64,000 nucleotides of DNA. It comes from Aphrophora alni (lineage: Eukaryota; Arthropoda; Insecta; Hemiptera; Aphrophoridae). Below are positions 33,930 through 44,470 of this stretch, one piece after another. Within the stretch, counting starts at the first letter, position 1; every line of letters starts with the position of its first letter. The notes under the pieces are model-generated. The model searched no databases. It was not told the origin of the DNA and saw only the letters and a list, made by a program, of their open reading frames with translations. The translations under genes were made by a program, and so were the position numbers. The stretch is taken from assembly GCA_963513935.1 (NCBI GenBank), contig OY740770.1, positions 93,280,511 through 93,344,510 on the forward strand, in the 5' to 3' direction.

Positions 33930-35060
33930 GCTCAAGTGCTTACCCAAAGCAGATATATAGAGGGAAGCTTTTTTGTTGTACACTTTTTTCAAGTTCATCT
34001 AAATCATGAGTTAACAGTGGAACAAAAATATGATCCTTTACGGTTCATAAAGAATCCCCACAAGAAGAAGTCACATGGGGTCATGTCTGGAGATCTTGGA
34101 TGCCAAGAGTGTAGGGCCAAGATCTTGGGGTCCGGTGTACTCTATTCGGGGATCTCAAGGTCCTGTTGGCAGTATTATTGAGGAATTATTATCCGTTGTA
34201 TCACAGACAATGTGTGTTAGGCACCGTTCTGTTGGAATATGAAATCATCAGTCCTTATGAAGTTGTGTAAAAACCTAGGTCTGCAGTATTTCAAGCTAGC
34301 ATTTCTGTCAGTGTGTTTTCCAAAAGAAAAAAAGAGCCATAAATCTGTGTATAAGAAATTAGACAAAAAAGTTTACTTCTATTGAATCTCACTCACGCTC
34401 TACAATTTCAAGGGAATTCTGGAGCCTTTATATGCGAACATTATGACGGTTAATTTTACCGCTTAAAAATCAAAAATCTGTCGTATTTCACATCCACTAA
34501 GAAAGCATTGCTGAACTCTGCAAGTTTTCTTTTAGTACCAACATGACGAACTAGCTCTAGTTGTAACCGTTATGGTTTATAGACTAAACATTGTCTTAAC
34601 ATACGACAGACCGTCATATGAGGAATTACAAGTTCTCTGGTGGCACGATGAGTAGACCTAATTTTTTGCACAGTTCCATCAGAAGTGCGAAATCGACCTG
34701 GACTTTATACCCTTGCACAAACATCCTGATCTTCAAACTGGCGATAACAATAACGGATGTTCTTCGGCAAAGAGAGATAAATCCAAAACACTGATGTTTT
34801 AAAATCATGCTGGACTGTAATAACTAACTCAATCTTGCTAAACTGCAGAACACAAAAAGTCGTTTGTTGAGTGAATGCAATCTTAGAACAGATTGAGGTT
34901 ATGGGTAAGTTCAACTCGCAGAGTGGCATTTAGTTGTGATTTGCTAAAACCTTAGGCCATATCCATTCGAGAAAGACACCTTTCATCCATGGAATGTCCG
35001 TTATTCCATAATTACAACATTGTAAAAGTCATTCTTTTTGAAACACTGTGCGGCTGGTGG
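33930..35060 (-). pseudogene. Tc1/mariner-superfamily transposase relic in JMJD6 intron
   Basis: The minus strand begins with TTFCVLQFSKIELVITVQHD and FEDQDVCARV (HTH region of a common insect DDE-type family), then RATRELVIPHMTVCRMLRQ, and near the end GPQDLGPTL and a PRSPDLTPCDFFLWG-like stretch that has decayed (33990-34110), followed by HIFVPLLTHDLDELEK. Nearly every segment is in another frame or has stops. Ends were not found. Recognition is by order and spacing of the segments. Confidence 0.65.
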
Positions 35061-35415
35061 AGGACACATAGACCACTTGTAATAACATTGGTAAAACTCC
35101 ATGATTTTGCACTTTGTTTCATTTTTGTAATGTCTTTTCATCAATAAATAGAGCCATTTTTTTAAACATCCTATATATTGGAATGAGATTTGTTTTCCTG
35201 TTTTATAGATTTCTGAATAATATAAGTGTGCGTCTGGCTGATATAGTGAGTATCACTCTCGCTACACAAGTTGGAAGTTTTGTTGTTAACATAGCATCAC
35301 GAAAAAAATGTTGGAGCTACATGTCACAAATTTTGATTTAGAAAGCTAGAAAAGTGACGGTGTTAGCCGTCTAGCAGGTCTAGCCTCTATTCGGTTGTTG
35401 TACCATGGAGTTAGT
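35061..35415. other. JMJD6 intron sequence, no element recognised
   Basis: A 75-codon plus-strand frame at 35114 has no recognisable motif. Otherwise empty. Confidence 0.4.
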
Positions 35416-35419
35416 TTAA

Positions 35420-38256
35420 CCCTCCTCCTGGCGCATGTTAATTTGTCTTAAAAATTCTTCGTTCGTTTAAAAATTAATAAAATATATTATTTGTATACAA
35501 AACCTAACTTATAAGATATCATTTTTCTCAGAAAGATGCATAGAATTCATCTATGTAATAAAATTTTTTTTTTTTAAACGGTTTTGGAGTAAGTATGTTA
35601 GATGTCAAAAATGATATTAACTTTTTTTCAGAAAAACCTGTATCACCCAAAATCAATAGCTTACTACTTTTTTCTAAGATATACACAATTTTTGTGTATT
35701 ATTTTTTAATATATTTAGGAAAAAAAAAATTTGTTACATTTTAAAAATTAAAAAAAAAATTTTATTAAATAATGTCAAAAGATATTTTTTCTTTCAATAT
35801 TTTACCAAATATAGTAATATATATTTTATACAAGAGTACTATATATCATTATGTCCAGAAAGGTGCATAGAATGTAGGTGTGTAGTGAAAAAAAATGTTA
35901 GATGCATCACATTTGGAGTTTTTTGGTCAAATACCAAAAAATCAAAGAGTAACGTAGAGTAAAATTTCACAGAAATAAGTACATAAACCATATTAAATTT
36001 TTTTTTAGATTTTTAAAAAATATTACTACAGATTTGTAATATATTTGTGGATAAAAGTTGCTAAAAAAAAAAATCAATTTTTAAAATTTTCATTAGACAT
36101 GGGTCATTTATGATAAAAATCTACCTTCACAATAGCCTAGACGGTGAGGTTAGGGCTGTGAAAAAAACCAAAAATATGAAATATCACTAATAAATACACT
36201 CTACAAACATAGACACATTTATTATAAGTTGTATATACATTTATATATTATGTATATACATATTATAATAAATAAATGGTTTCTTGAAACTAAAAGTTCT
36301 TAAAGCAAATCTAGAACTAGGCCTGACTAGTACTAGATTTGGCTAGACTAGGCCGAAAATATGAATTATCACTCATAACTACACTCTACAAACATTGACA
36401 CATTTATTTTAAGTTGTATAAACAAATTATAATAAAAAAATCACTTCATGAAACTTATATTCACTATAAAAACACAAAGCTATTACACTTTGAAATTTCC
36501 ACATCGGCAAAAATCTTGCGAGATCGATGTAACAAATTTGAGGTTATTCTAGGTTTTATAAAGTACCACAGCTTTTGTATTTTTCCTTCTACAGATGTGT
36601 TTCAAATACAAGGTTAAACATTGAAACCTTCTCTTTACAGTTATATCAAAAACAACAAGATTGTATAAAAATAAAGATCGGATTCTTCAAGACTGTCTAG
36701 ACACTGAATATCGCAAACCGGTCTGAAAGTTCAGAGGATCATTTCCTAGAATGGATATAACTCATAAACTATATAACTTAGGATAATTTCGACTTCATAG
36801 TTCGAAAGGGAAAGAAAAATACTATATAATATTGTCAATTTGTAACATTTGGACAAGTTTTATCATTTCGAAAAAATATATGAACATATAGGTGATATTT
36901 TCTATATAAAAGCGGCAAAGTGTCGGAACCTGGCACTAACAAGGTAAACTTCAGTCAAGTCGTGTTTTTCTATTTTACACAACTTTAAATTTTCTAAACT
37001 TGGTTATGAAAGATTACCTTTTCAATGGTATAGAATACATTTCGATAATATAATATCTACTAGGATAAAAGTTGAATTGCAAAAAATGTAATTTTTAGCG
37101 TGTAAAATAGCATTTAAATTCTTGATTTGGTTTAATTTTTATATAATAAAAACTATATTACAGTAGAACCTCTGTTAATCGGCCTCGGATTAACCGGCCT
37201 ATATCGTAGTGTACTGGTTGGATGAGAGTTTGCGAAAATAAATTGTAATATTGAAACACCAAAGCAGCGGCGAGTCAAATGACTTTGTCGATGGCGGTAT
37301 CCCATTGTCGGCGACGTAAAAACACCGCGGCACCAAAGCAGTGGTGAGTCAAACGACTTTGTCGATATCGGTATCGCATTGTCGGCGGCATAAAAACACC
37401 GCTGCATTGGCACCCGTGGGTATAGCAGACATACACAGACAAAAACGTTTGATGGGCCGCTTTTTTCCACGAATCAATTTAGTATAGCCTACATTATGGA
37501 AAATATAACAATTCTTTTCAGTTTTCTTGGAAGCGTGTGTTGGTTTCGTTTGAGACACGGTTAAATGTGTCAAAAGACTTGACATAGGGGAATCAGTAAA
37601 AAAGCTTTGTAGTGTTTAATTTTTTCATGTTTGATGTATAATATACATAACATAATATATACGATACATTTATGTACAATAAAATGAGTTGCAATAACAT
37701 CTTTATTGCATAATTTTTAGTGCTACCTAATTAAATAAGCTTTCTTTGAACGAAAACCGATTTTTCACGGGAACCTCGGGTTAACCGGTCAAACGGGCAA
37801 CCGGCCCGGGTGTCAGTCCCGACTAGACCGGTTAAGAGGGGTTCTACTGTAGTTGGAAACATTTGAAAAAGACAATTTGAAGAGAAAGACGTGATCTATC
37901 AAGCAGTGTTATGTTATATCTGACTGACAGAAATTTGGAAATAGGAAAATTAGACAAACGAGAGGTAAGTTTTGTTTAAAACTTGTTAACGTAAAACTTA
38001 GACGTTACGTATCAAAAATATGCAAATTTTACCAATTTTTGGAATATTCATTATAACGTTTTGTGGTATTTTTTTGCATGATATGCATCTACGGAACATT
38101 AGCTTTCCAACGGTATTTTACTTATTGTGATGGGACAATTTTAAGTGGGCGTAATGTTGAATTGCAAAATACGTGTTTTATAGTTAGTGAAGTGAGCCAT
38201 GACTAATGTCGCGACCACTTTTTAAGGCAAAAAGTGGTCGAGCACCAGTTCAAGGG
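35420..38256 (-). mobile_element. TTAA-flanked non-autonomous element, copy A
   Basis: TTAA (35416-35419) precedes CCCTCCTCCTGGCG and TTAA (38257-38260) follows ACCAGTTCAAGGG. The right end, read inward on the minus strand, starts CCCTTGAACTGG and contains a 12-bp stem (CGACCACTTTTT, AAAAAGTGGTCG; about 38212-38240). The same subterminal block as copies B, C and D follows. No transposase is present. A Tigger MITE (37161-37849) is nested inside; without it the copy is about 2.15 kb. It is in inverted orientation to copy B and very similar to it: the stretches at 36414-36617 and 40108-39905 differ at few positions. Confidence 0.85.
37161..37849. mobile_element. Tigger-type MITE nested in copy A, 689 bp
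   Basis: The ends CAGTAGAACCTCTGTTAATC and (right, read inward) CAGTAGAACCCCTCTTAACC are flanked by TA (37159-37160 and 37850-37851), typical of pogo/Tigger elements. The interior has no transposase but a 74-bp tandem duplication starting CACCAAAGCAG at 37257 and 37331, GC-richer than its surroundings. Confidence 0.85.
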
Positions 38257-38357
38257 TTAAAAAATGTATTTTAGAATAATACAGTACATTTATTCTTCGA
38301 CATGAAATTCAGATTTTAACAAATTATAAATTATACAAGGACATGGTAACAACTTAC

Positions 38358-38505
38358 AGGTTTGCAGTCTTGAGGCCAAAGTGGCTGCTTAGTCTTAGGA
38401 TAAATAATTCTAAACCATGTTATGGCTTCATCTCTTTGTTTTCCTCCCTCTACGGTAGTTACTTTGATCAGTTCTTTTGGTGTATGTGTTGGAAACAAAC
38501 ACCAC
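38358..38505 (-). CDS. JMJD6: JMJD6 exon between inverted TTAA elements
   Basis: After the acceptor ACATGTTTTAG the first base completes an Arg codon (AG+G). Forty-nine codons follow, beginning [20 protein letters not shown], with [18 protein letters not shown] near the end and the donor CCT|GTAAGT. The HKRWCLFP junction contains the Lys that contacts 2-oxoglutarate in the family (human Lys204). The exon is 148 nt, so skipping it would shift the frame and lose the distal iron His. It lies 101 bp from element A and 470 bp from element B, which are inverted relative to each other. Confidence 0.95.
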
Positions 38506-38769
38506 CTAAAACATGAAAAGAGATTGTTCTATACAAATTAAAGAATACATACAAGAAGAACAATAAAATCTCAGTCTAACAAATAATGGTGAATTTGATG
38601 ATGTATAAATTGATAAGAGGTAAATTTTTATCATTTTTTATATTTCCAAAACACATTTTCTAGTTAATAATTTTATTAATTTGGAGTACAATTCAATAAT
38701 AAAAAAACCCTCATCCAATTTGCCAACATAATGAGGTAATAAATTTGTACACATTCACCATCCTATCCA

Positions 38770-38971
38770 ATAATGTTTAAAATGTATAAATACAAATTCA
38801 CAGTACGTATTAAACTGTTCTTTAATATAAAATTCCGAAACTGTAAAATATTTGGGGGTTATGATAGATAGCCACATGTCATGGAAAACCCAAATAAATG
38901 TGTCAAAAAGTAAGTTGAATAGAGTTATTAGAGTTTTTTATTTCTTAAAGGATGTTTGCCTCAAGTACATG
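38770..38971 (+). pseudogene. LINE RT fragment, part 1 (split by element B)
   Basis: The plus strand reads VKYLGVMIDSHMSWKTQINV and then VIRVFYFLKDVCLKYM, the thumb region of a CR1/Jockey-type reverse transcriptase. At 38972 the TTAA-flanked element B begins. The same frame resumes at 43539-43542 with LRKFYFSLVQSSLEHGIICW, and omission of B with one TTAA makes the frame continuous. The LINE therefore predates B. Confidence 0.8.
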
Positions 38972-40679
38972 TTAACCCTCCAACCGTTAAAGACCCCAAA
39001 CCGTACCCATTCTCCCGGACAAGTTGGCTATAAAACACATATTTTGCAATTCAACATTTCGCCCACTTAGAATCGTCCTATTGCAATAAAAAAAATAGTG
39101 TTGGAAAGCTAATGTTCCGTAGATGCATATCATGCAAAGAAAAATACCACAAAATGTTATAAATAATATTCCAAAAATTGGCGAAGTTCGCATATTTTTG
39201 ATGCGAAACGTGAAAGTTTTAAACAAAACATTCGTCTCGTTTGACAATTATTCCTATTTCGAAATTTCAATCTGTCACATCTGACATAACACTGCTTGAT
39301 AGATCGTGTCTTTCTCTTCAAAACGGTGTTTTTCAAATGTTTCCAACTGGTATAGTTTTTATTATATAAAAATTAAACCAAATCAAGAATTTTAACGCTA
39401 TTTTACACGCTAAAAATTACATTTTTTGCAATTCAACTTTTATCCTAGTAGATATTATATTATCGAAATGTATTCTATACCATTGAAAATGTAATTTTTT
39501 AATCTTTCATAACCAAGTTTAGAAAATTTTATGTAGCGTGTAGTAGAGAAATAAGACTAGACTGAAGTTTACCTTGTTAGCGCTAGATTGCGACAGTTTC
39601 TCGCGGCGAGTTTTATATAGAAAATATCACCTATATGTTCATATATTTTTTCGAAATGGTAAAACTTGTCCAAATGTTACAAGTTGACAATATTATATAG
39701 TATTTTTCTTCCTCTTTCGAACTATGAAGACGAAATCATCCTAATTTATATAGTTTACGAGTTATATCCATTCTAGGAAATGATCCTCTGAACTTTCAGA
39801 CCGGTTTGCGATATTCAGTGTCTAGACAGTCTTGAAGAATCCGATCTTTATTTTTATACAATCTTGTCGTTTTTGATATAACTGTAAAGAGGAGGTTTCA
39901 ATGTTTAACCTTGTATTTGAAACACATCTGTACAAGGAAAAATACAAAGGCTGTAGTACTTTATAAAACGTAGAATAACCTCAAATTTGTTCCTTCGATC
40001 TCGCAAGATTTTTGCCGATGTGGAAATTTCAATGTGCAATAGCTTTGTGTTTTTATAGTGAATATAAGTTTCATTAAGTAATTTTTTTATTATAATTTGT
40101 TTATACAACTTAAAATAAATGTGTCAATGTTTGTAGAGTGTAGTTATGAGTGATAATTCATATTTTCGGCCTAGTCTAGCCAAATCTAGTACTAGTCAGA
40201 CCTAGTTCTAGATTTGCTATTGGAACTTTTAGTTTCAAGAAACCATTTATTTATTATAATATGTATATACATAATATATAAATGTATATACAACTTATAA
40301 TAAATGTGTCAATGTTTGTAGAGTGTATTTATTAGTGATATTTCATATTTTGGGTTTTTTTTTTCACAGCCCTAACCTCAACGTCTAGGCTATTGTGAAG
40401 GTAGATTTTTATCATAAATGACCCATGTCTAATGAAAATTTTCAAAATAGATTTTTCTTTTTAGCAACTTTTATCCAGAAATATATTACAAATATGTAGT
40501 AACAGTTGAAAATATTAAAAAAAAAATTTTGTAGGATTTACATTACCATTTCTGTGAAATTCTTGCCTGCGCTACTCTCGGATTTTTTGGTATTTCACAT
40601 ATAAACTCCAAATGTTTTACATCTAACTTTTTTTCCACTAGACAGCTAAATTATATGCACCTTTCTAAATATAATAATA

Positions 40680-42773
40680 CAGTACTCCCTCTGTAATCCG
40701 GCATCTCAGCTCTCCGGCACACCCAGTAATCCGGCGTTTTGTATTCGAATAATGCGTCCCCAATACAGTACAGTACAATGTTTCCCACGCAGTAACAAGA
40801 CACTAGTGTCTGAGTAAACAATGCATTGGCGCCAAAAGTGATGACTCACGCATGCCCCCCTCACTCACTCCGTCAGTCTTAGTCACGATCGCACCACGTT
40901 TAGTGCTCCTCAATCTGTCCCGCGTGTGTTACCTGCTTAGTGTAGGACAGTTGTAGTAGTGTTGTATTGACGATGGCATCCGTGCAGAAAAAACGTAAAC
41001 ATAAAACTCTATCTTTGTTAGATAAACATGAAATCCTAAAGCGGCTTGAAAAGGGCGAAACGTTAACTAGTGTTGCTAACGAATACGGTGTTGGTCGAGC
41101 TACAGTTCATGACATAAGAAAAAACAGTGATAAAATAAAATCGTTTTTTAAGACGAATGAAAATTTAAAAAGTAATCGACAGACATTGAAAACTGGTGAA
41201 AATCCTAAAGTTGACGATAGCCTATATGCATGGTTTTTACAAGAACGTGGTAGGCATACACCAATTTCTGGTGAAATCCTTAAAGGAAAGGCTAGAGAAT
41301 TTTACCGGAAAATTACAAAAAAGGATGATTTCCAAGCCAGCGAGGGATGGCTGCAGAAATTCAAACAACGTTATGGAATTAGACTGCTAAGTACAACGGG
41401 TGAGAAACTTTCATGTGACGAAAGCGCTGTTGAGCCATATAAAGAAAGGTTCAAACAGGTTATCCAAGAAAGTGATTTAACTCCTGACCAAGTTTACAAT
41501 GCGGACGAGAGTGGTTTATTTTGGCGGTTGTTGCCAAAAAAAACATTTGTGCATCGTAGAGAAGCTAGTGCTCCTGGACGAAAATTGGCTAAGGATAGGG
41601 TCACTTTCATGCCTTGCTCAAACGCAAGCGGTGCACATAAGGTGACAATGCTAGTCATAGGAAAGGCGAAGAGTCCTAGGGCATTTAAAAACATCAAACT
41701 TCCTGTTGATTACATGAGCCAGAGCAAAGGGTGGATGAATAAGTCCGTATTCACTGAATGGTTTAATGAACATTTTAAACCCTCAGTGAAAAGATTTTTG
41801 AAGGAGCGGAAACTACCAGAAAAAGCTTTGCTTATCTTAGACAACTGCCCTGGCCACCCCGATGAAGATGAGTTGAATTCAGCCGACAGTTTTATTCGCG
41901 TGATGTTCTTACCGCCGAATGTGACCCCCCTCTTACAACCAATGGACCAGAACGTTATCCAGGCGATTAAAATGCAATACAAAAAGAGCTTATTGTACAA
42001 AGTGTTGTCTAAGGATGAAAGTGTTATTGAATCCTTGAAAGAAATAAACCTGAAAGACGTGGTATACTCGCTTGCTAATGCTTGGGAAAATCTTGACGAG
42101 AAAGTCATCATTTGCTCTTGGAAACCCCTATGGCCGGACATGACACTACTGGATCAGTACAAAAAAGATGAACCGAACAAGAAAGCCAGTGAAGAGAGAG
42201 AGATTAATCTACTGCGAGACGTGGTAAACGAACAACTCGTGGATTCACAGGATAACGCATTGACAACTGATGACGTAGGCGTGTGGCTTACCGGTGAAGG
42301 TGATGAAAACAACCAGTTTATGACAGAAGATGACATCATAGAGGAAGTGGCAAGAGAGGAAGAGGACGAGGAACTGGTCGAAGGAGAAGTAACAGCGGCT
42401 GTACAATCAATCTCTCACGATGCGGCCATCGCCTCGTTTGCCACGTCAATTGCCTGGGCGGAGGAAAATGGCGTCTCTGCTAACGATGTCTTAGTTTTAA
42501 GAAGGTTACAGGAACAAGTTCTCAAAGTGTCTCTTAACCGTAAAAAGCAACAGACAATTGATGCATATTTCCAGCCGTCTACTTCCAAGGAATAGTGTGA
42601 GTTATATGATGTATTTTTGTACTTTTTTTACTTTGTATAGTACAGTGCAATGCAATTAAAACTGATTTTCAAATGATATCTGCGTTTTTCTCAATATTTT
42701 CCAGTAATCCGGCGTTTTCGGTAATCCGGCAGTGCTCCGGTCCGATATCTGCCGGATTACCGAGAGAGCACTG
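40680..42773 (+). mobile_element. Complete Tigger/pogo element nested in copy B
   Basis: Terminal inverted repeats CAGTACTCCCTCTGTAATCC (left) and CAGTGCTCTCTCGGTAATCC (right, read inward) continue into GGCA. TA lies on each side (40678-40679 and 42774-42775). TAATCCGG-type motifs are repeated subterminally (about 40730 and 42703-42730). The 2,094-bp element contains one uninterrupted transposase gene, so it may be autonomous. Confidence 0.92.
40973..42595 (+). CDS. Tigger/pogo-type transposase, 540 aa, intact
   Basis: The first real ATG is at 40973; a frame from 40967 would need a TTG start, which is not expected in a eukaryote. Order of parts: psq/pogo HTH (KRKHKTLSLLDKHEILKRLE, residues about 7-55), CENP-B-type HTH (WFLQERGRHTPISGEILKGK through EGWLQKFKQRYG, about 80-140), DDE_1 catalytic domain with YNADESGLFW (first Asp), LILDNCPGHPDEDE (second Asp), and LLQPMDQNVIQAIK (third acidic position), then an acidic Glu/Asp tail (about 430-490) and a C-terminal Gln/Arg-rich end. 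The length is normal for Tigger and jerky/CENP-B-like proteins. The three catalytic positions are present and no stop occurs. It acts on TA targets by cut and paste. The inverted repeats show that it is a transposon gene, not a domesticated jerky gene. Confidence 0.93.
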   Translation: MASVQKKRKHKTLSLLDKHEILKRLEKGETLTSVANEYGVGRATVHDIRKNSDKIKSFFKTNENLKSNRQTLKTGENPKVDDSLYAWFLQERGRHTPISGEILKGKAREFYRKITKKDDFQASEGWLQKFKQRYGIRLLSTTGEKLSCDESAVEPYKERFKQVIQESDLTPDQVYNADESGLFWRLLPKKTFVHRREASAPGRKLAKDRVTFMPCSNASGAHKVTMLVIGKAKSPRAFKNIKLPVDYMSQSKGWMNKSVFTEWFNEHFKPSVKRFLKERKLPEKALLILDNCPGHPDEDELNSADSFIRVMFLPPNVTPLLQPMDQNVIQAIKMQYKKSLLYKVLSKDESVIESLKEINLKDVVYSLANAWENLDEKVIICSWKPLWPDMTLLDQYKKDEPNKKASEEREINLLRDVVNEQLVDSQDNALTTDDVGVWLTGEGDENNQFMTEDDIIEEVAREEEDEELVEGEVTAAVQSISHDAAIASFATSIAWAEENGVSANDVLVLRRLQEQVLKVSLNRKKQQTIDAYFQPSTSKE

Positions 42774-43542
42774 TATATAGAATTTGTGTTTTCCATACAT
42801 ATTACTATTTTTGGTAAATTTTTGAAAAGAAAAGATTAAAGTTACCTTTTTTTAAAAAATGGTAATTTCTTTTTGAAAATGTAACAAATGTTTTTTTTTT
42901 CTCTTCTAAATATATTCACAAATATATTACAAACCTGTTTTAATAATTGAAAAAATTCAAAAATTTTTTTTATTATGGTGTACATTACCATTTCTGTGAA
43001 ATTCTTGCCTACGCCACTTTCCGATTTTTGGCCATTTTACATAAAAACTACAAATGTTTTACATCTAACTTTTTTTTTCACTACATACCTAAAATCTATG
43101 CACCTTTCTGAATATAATGACTTATAGAAGTTCTGTATAAAATATATTTTACTATTTTTAATGTTTTTTTGAAAAAATAAAGTGAAAATTCAGTTTTTAC
43201 GTAAAATATTTTTTTAAATTTTAAAAATATAACTTTTTTTTTTTTTTCCCTAAATATATTCACAAATAGTACACAAAACTTTTGTATATCTTAGAAAAAG
43301 GTGGTAAGCTTTTGATTTTGGATGAATCAGCTTTTTCTTGAAAAATGATAACGTCGTTTTTGACATGTAACATACTTACTCCAAAACCGTTACAAAAATT
43401 TATTATTTTTTTACATAGATGAATTCTATGCATCTTTCTGAGAAAAATGATGTCTTATAAGTTAGGTTTTGTGTAAAATTAATATTTTTTATTATTTTTT
43501 TAAGAAAATAAAACCTTTAACATTGAACAGTTGGAGGGTTAA

Positions 43543-44470
43543 GGAAATTTTATTTTTCACTAGTTCAAAGTAGTTTGGAACATGGAATTATTTGTTGGGG
43601 AACTGCTTATAATACAAACCTGTATTCTATAAAAATAATTCAAAAAGGCATTATCCGTGTAATATGAAATAAAAACAGAACTGAACTGTTAAGACCTATT
43701 TTTAAAATGTTACTTTTAGTACCACTTAAACATCTATTTATATATATATATATAAGTCTTAGTGTCTTCTACAGAAGAAGTGGTCAGTTTCCCACTGTAC
43801 ATAATACGTATAAATTATCACAATATGCCTATTCCGAAACCTAGGCTGACAAGTTTTATGATTATTTTTCTTATATAGCTACGAAATTATATAACAAACT
43901 ACCAGTATATATCGAACAATGTACTAAACAACCAAAGTTCCTGAGAAGCTTCGAATCTTGGCTGCTCAGTCTCAACAATGTAGATACTCTCTTTTAATGA
44001 TTAAAAAAAATCAACCTCATTTTTTATATCAAGTTCTCTAAGAATATTGTAATATTGTTTCTGCCTTCAATTTGTGTGCATTATTTAATTTATGTTTCAG
44101 GAAAAGCCACAAAGGCGAACAACATTATTTATTTGATAGTTTTAAAAACTGATTAAAGCCAGTTTATCTTATTTGCTCTATAAAAAGAACTTTTTTCTGT
44201 AGAACTCCTTTATAATTCACTGATTTTGTAAAATGTTATTTCATAATTATTCTGAAAAAATTATTGTCATTTTGTTTTTGAAGTAAAAGTAACACTCATT
44301 ATAGGATTCCTATAGAGGGTACCTAATGCTTCCCTTTATTTGAATGTAACTTTATTTAAAATGTGCTTTATTTGTGATTTTATCTGACATTAAATATGTA
44401 AAAAATATGTAACGGGAGAGTAATAAATTTCATTTAATTTAATTTAATTAATTTACATATTTGGTTGCAC
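43543..44470 (+). pseudogene. LINE RT C-terminal fragment, part 2
   Basis: Continuation of the frame at 38770-38971: LRKFYFSLVQSSLEHGIICW then NLYSIKIIQKGIIRVI, the conserved SxLxyGIxxWG...QKxxiR part. Stops follow (after IIRVI, and near the TA tract at 43739-43754). A final LRNYITNY...SNVL segment near 43880 corresponds to the usual FNxLP region. The 3' end is near the ATTTAATTTAATTTAA tract at 44430-44455. Confidence 0.75.

Larger units (their letters stand above)
38976..43538 (+). mobile_element. TTAA-flanked non-autonomous element, copy B
   Basis: TTAA (38972-38975)-CCCTCCAACCGTT on the left and AACAGTTGGAGGG-TTAA (43539-43542) on the right. This is the same family as copies A, C and D, in the opposite direction to A. 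It has no transposase of its own. A complete Tigger element (40680-42773) is inserted in its middle; without it the copy is about 2.47 kb. The short minus-strand frame at 39905-40108 recurs in copy A but is AT-rich and has no recognised domain, so I do not call it a gene. Confidence 0.88.

Noticed and set aside
39905..40108. 67-codon frame conserved in inverted copies A and B
   Set aside because: Conservation follows from the whole element being shared; the frame is AT-rich with no domain, and is interrupted or absent in copy C.
40967..40972. Start of the Tigger ORF at 40967
   Set aside because: The codon there is TTG; a eukaryotic start is expected at the ATG at 40973.
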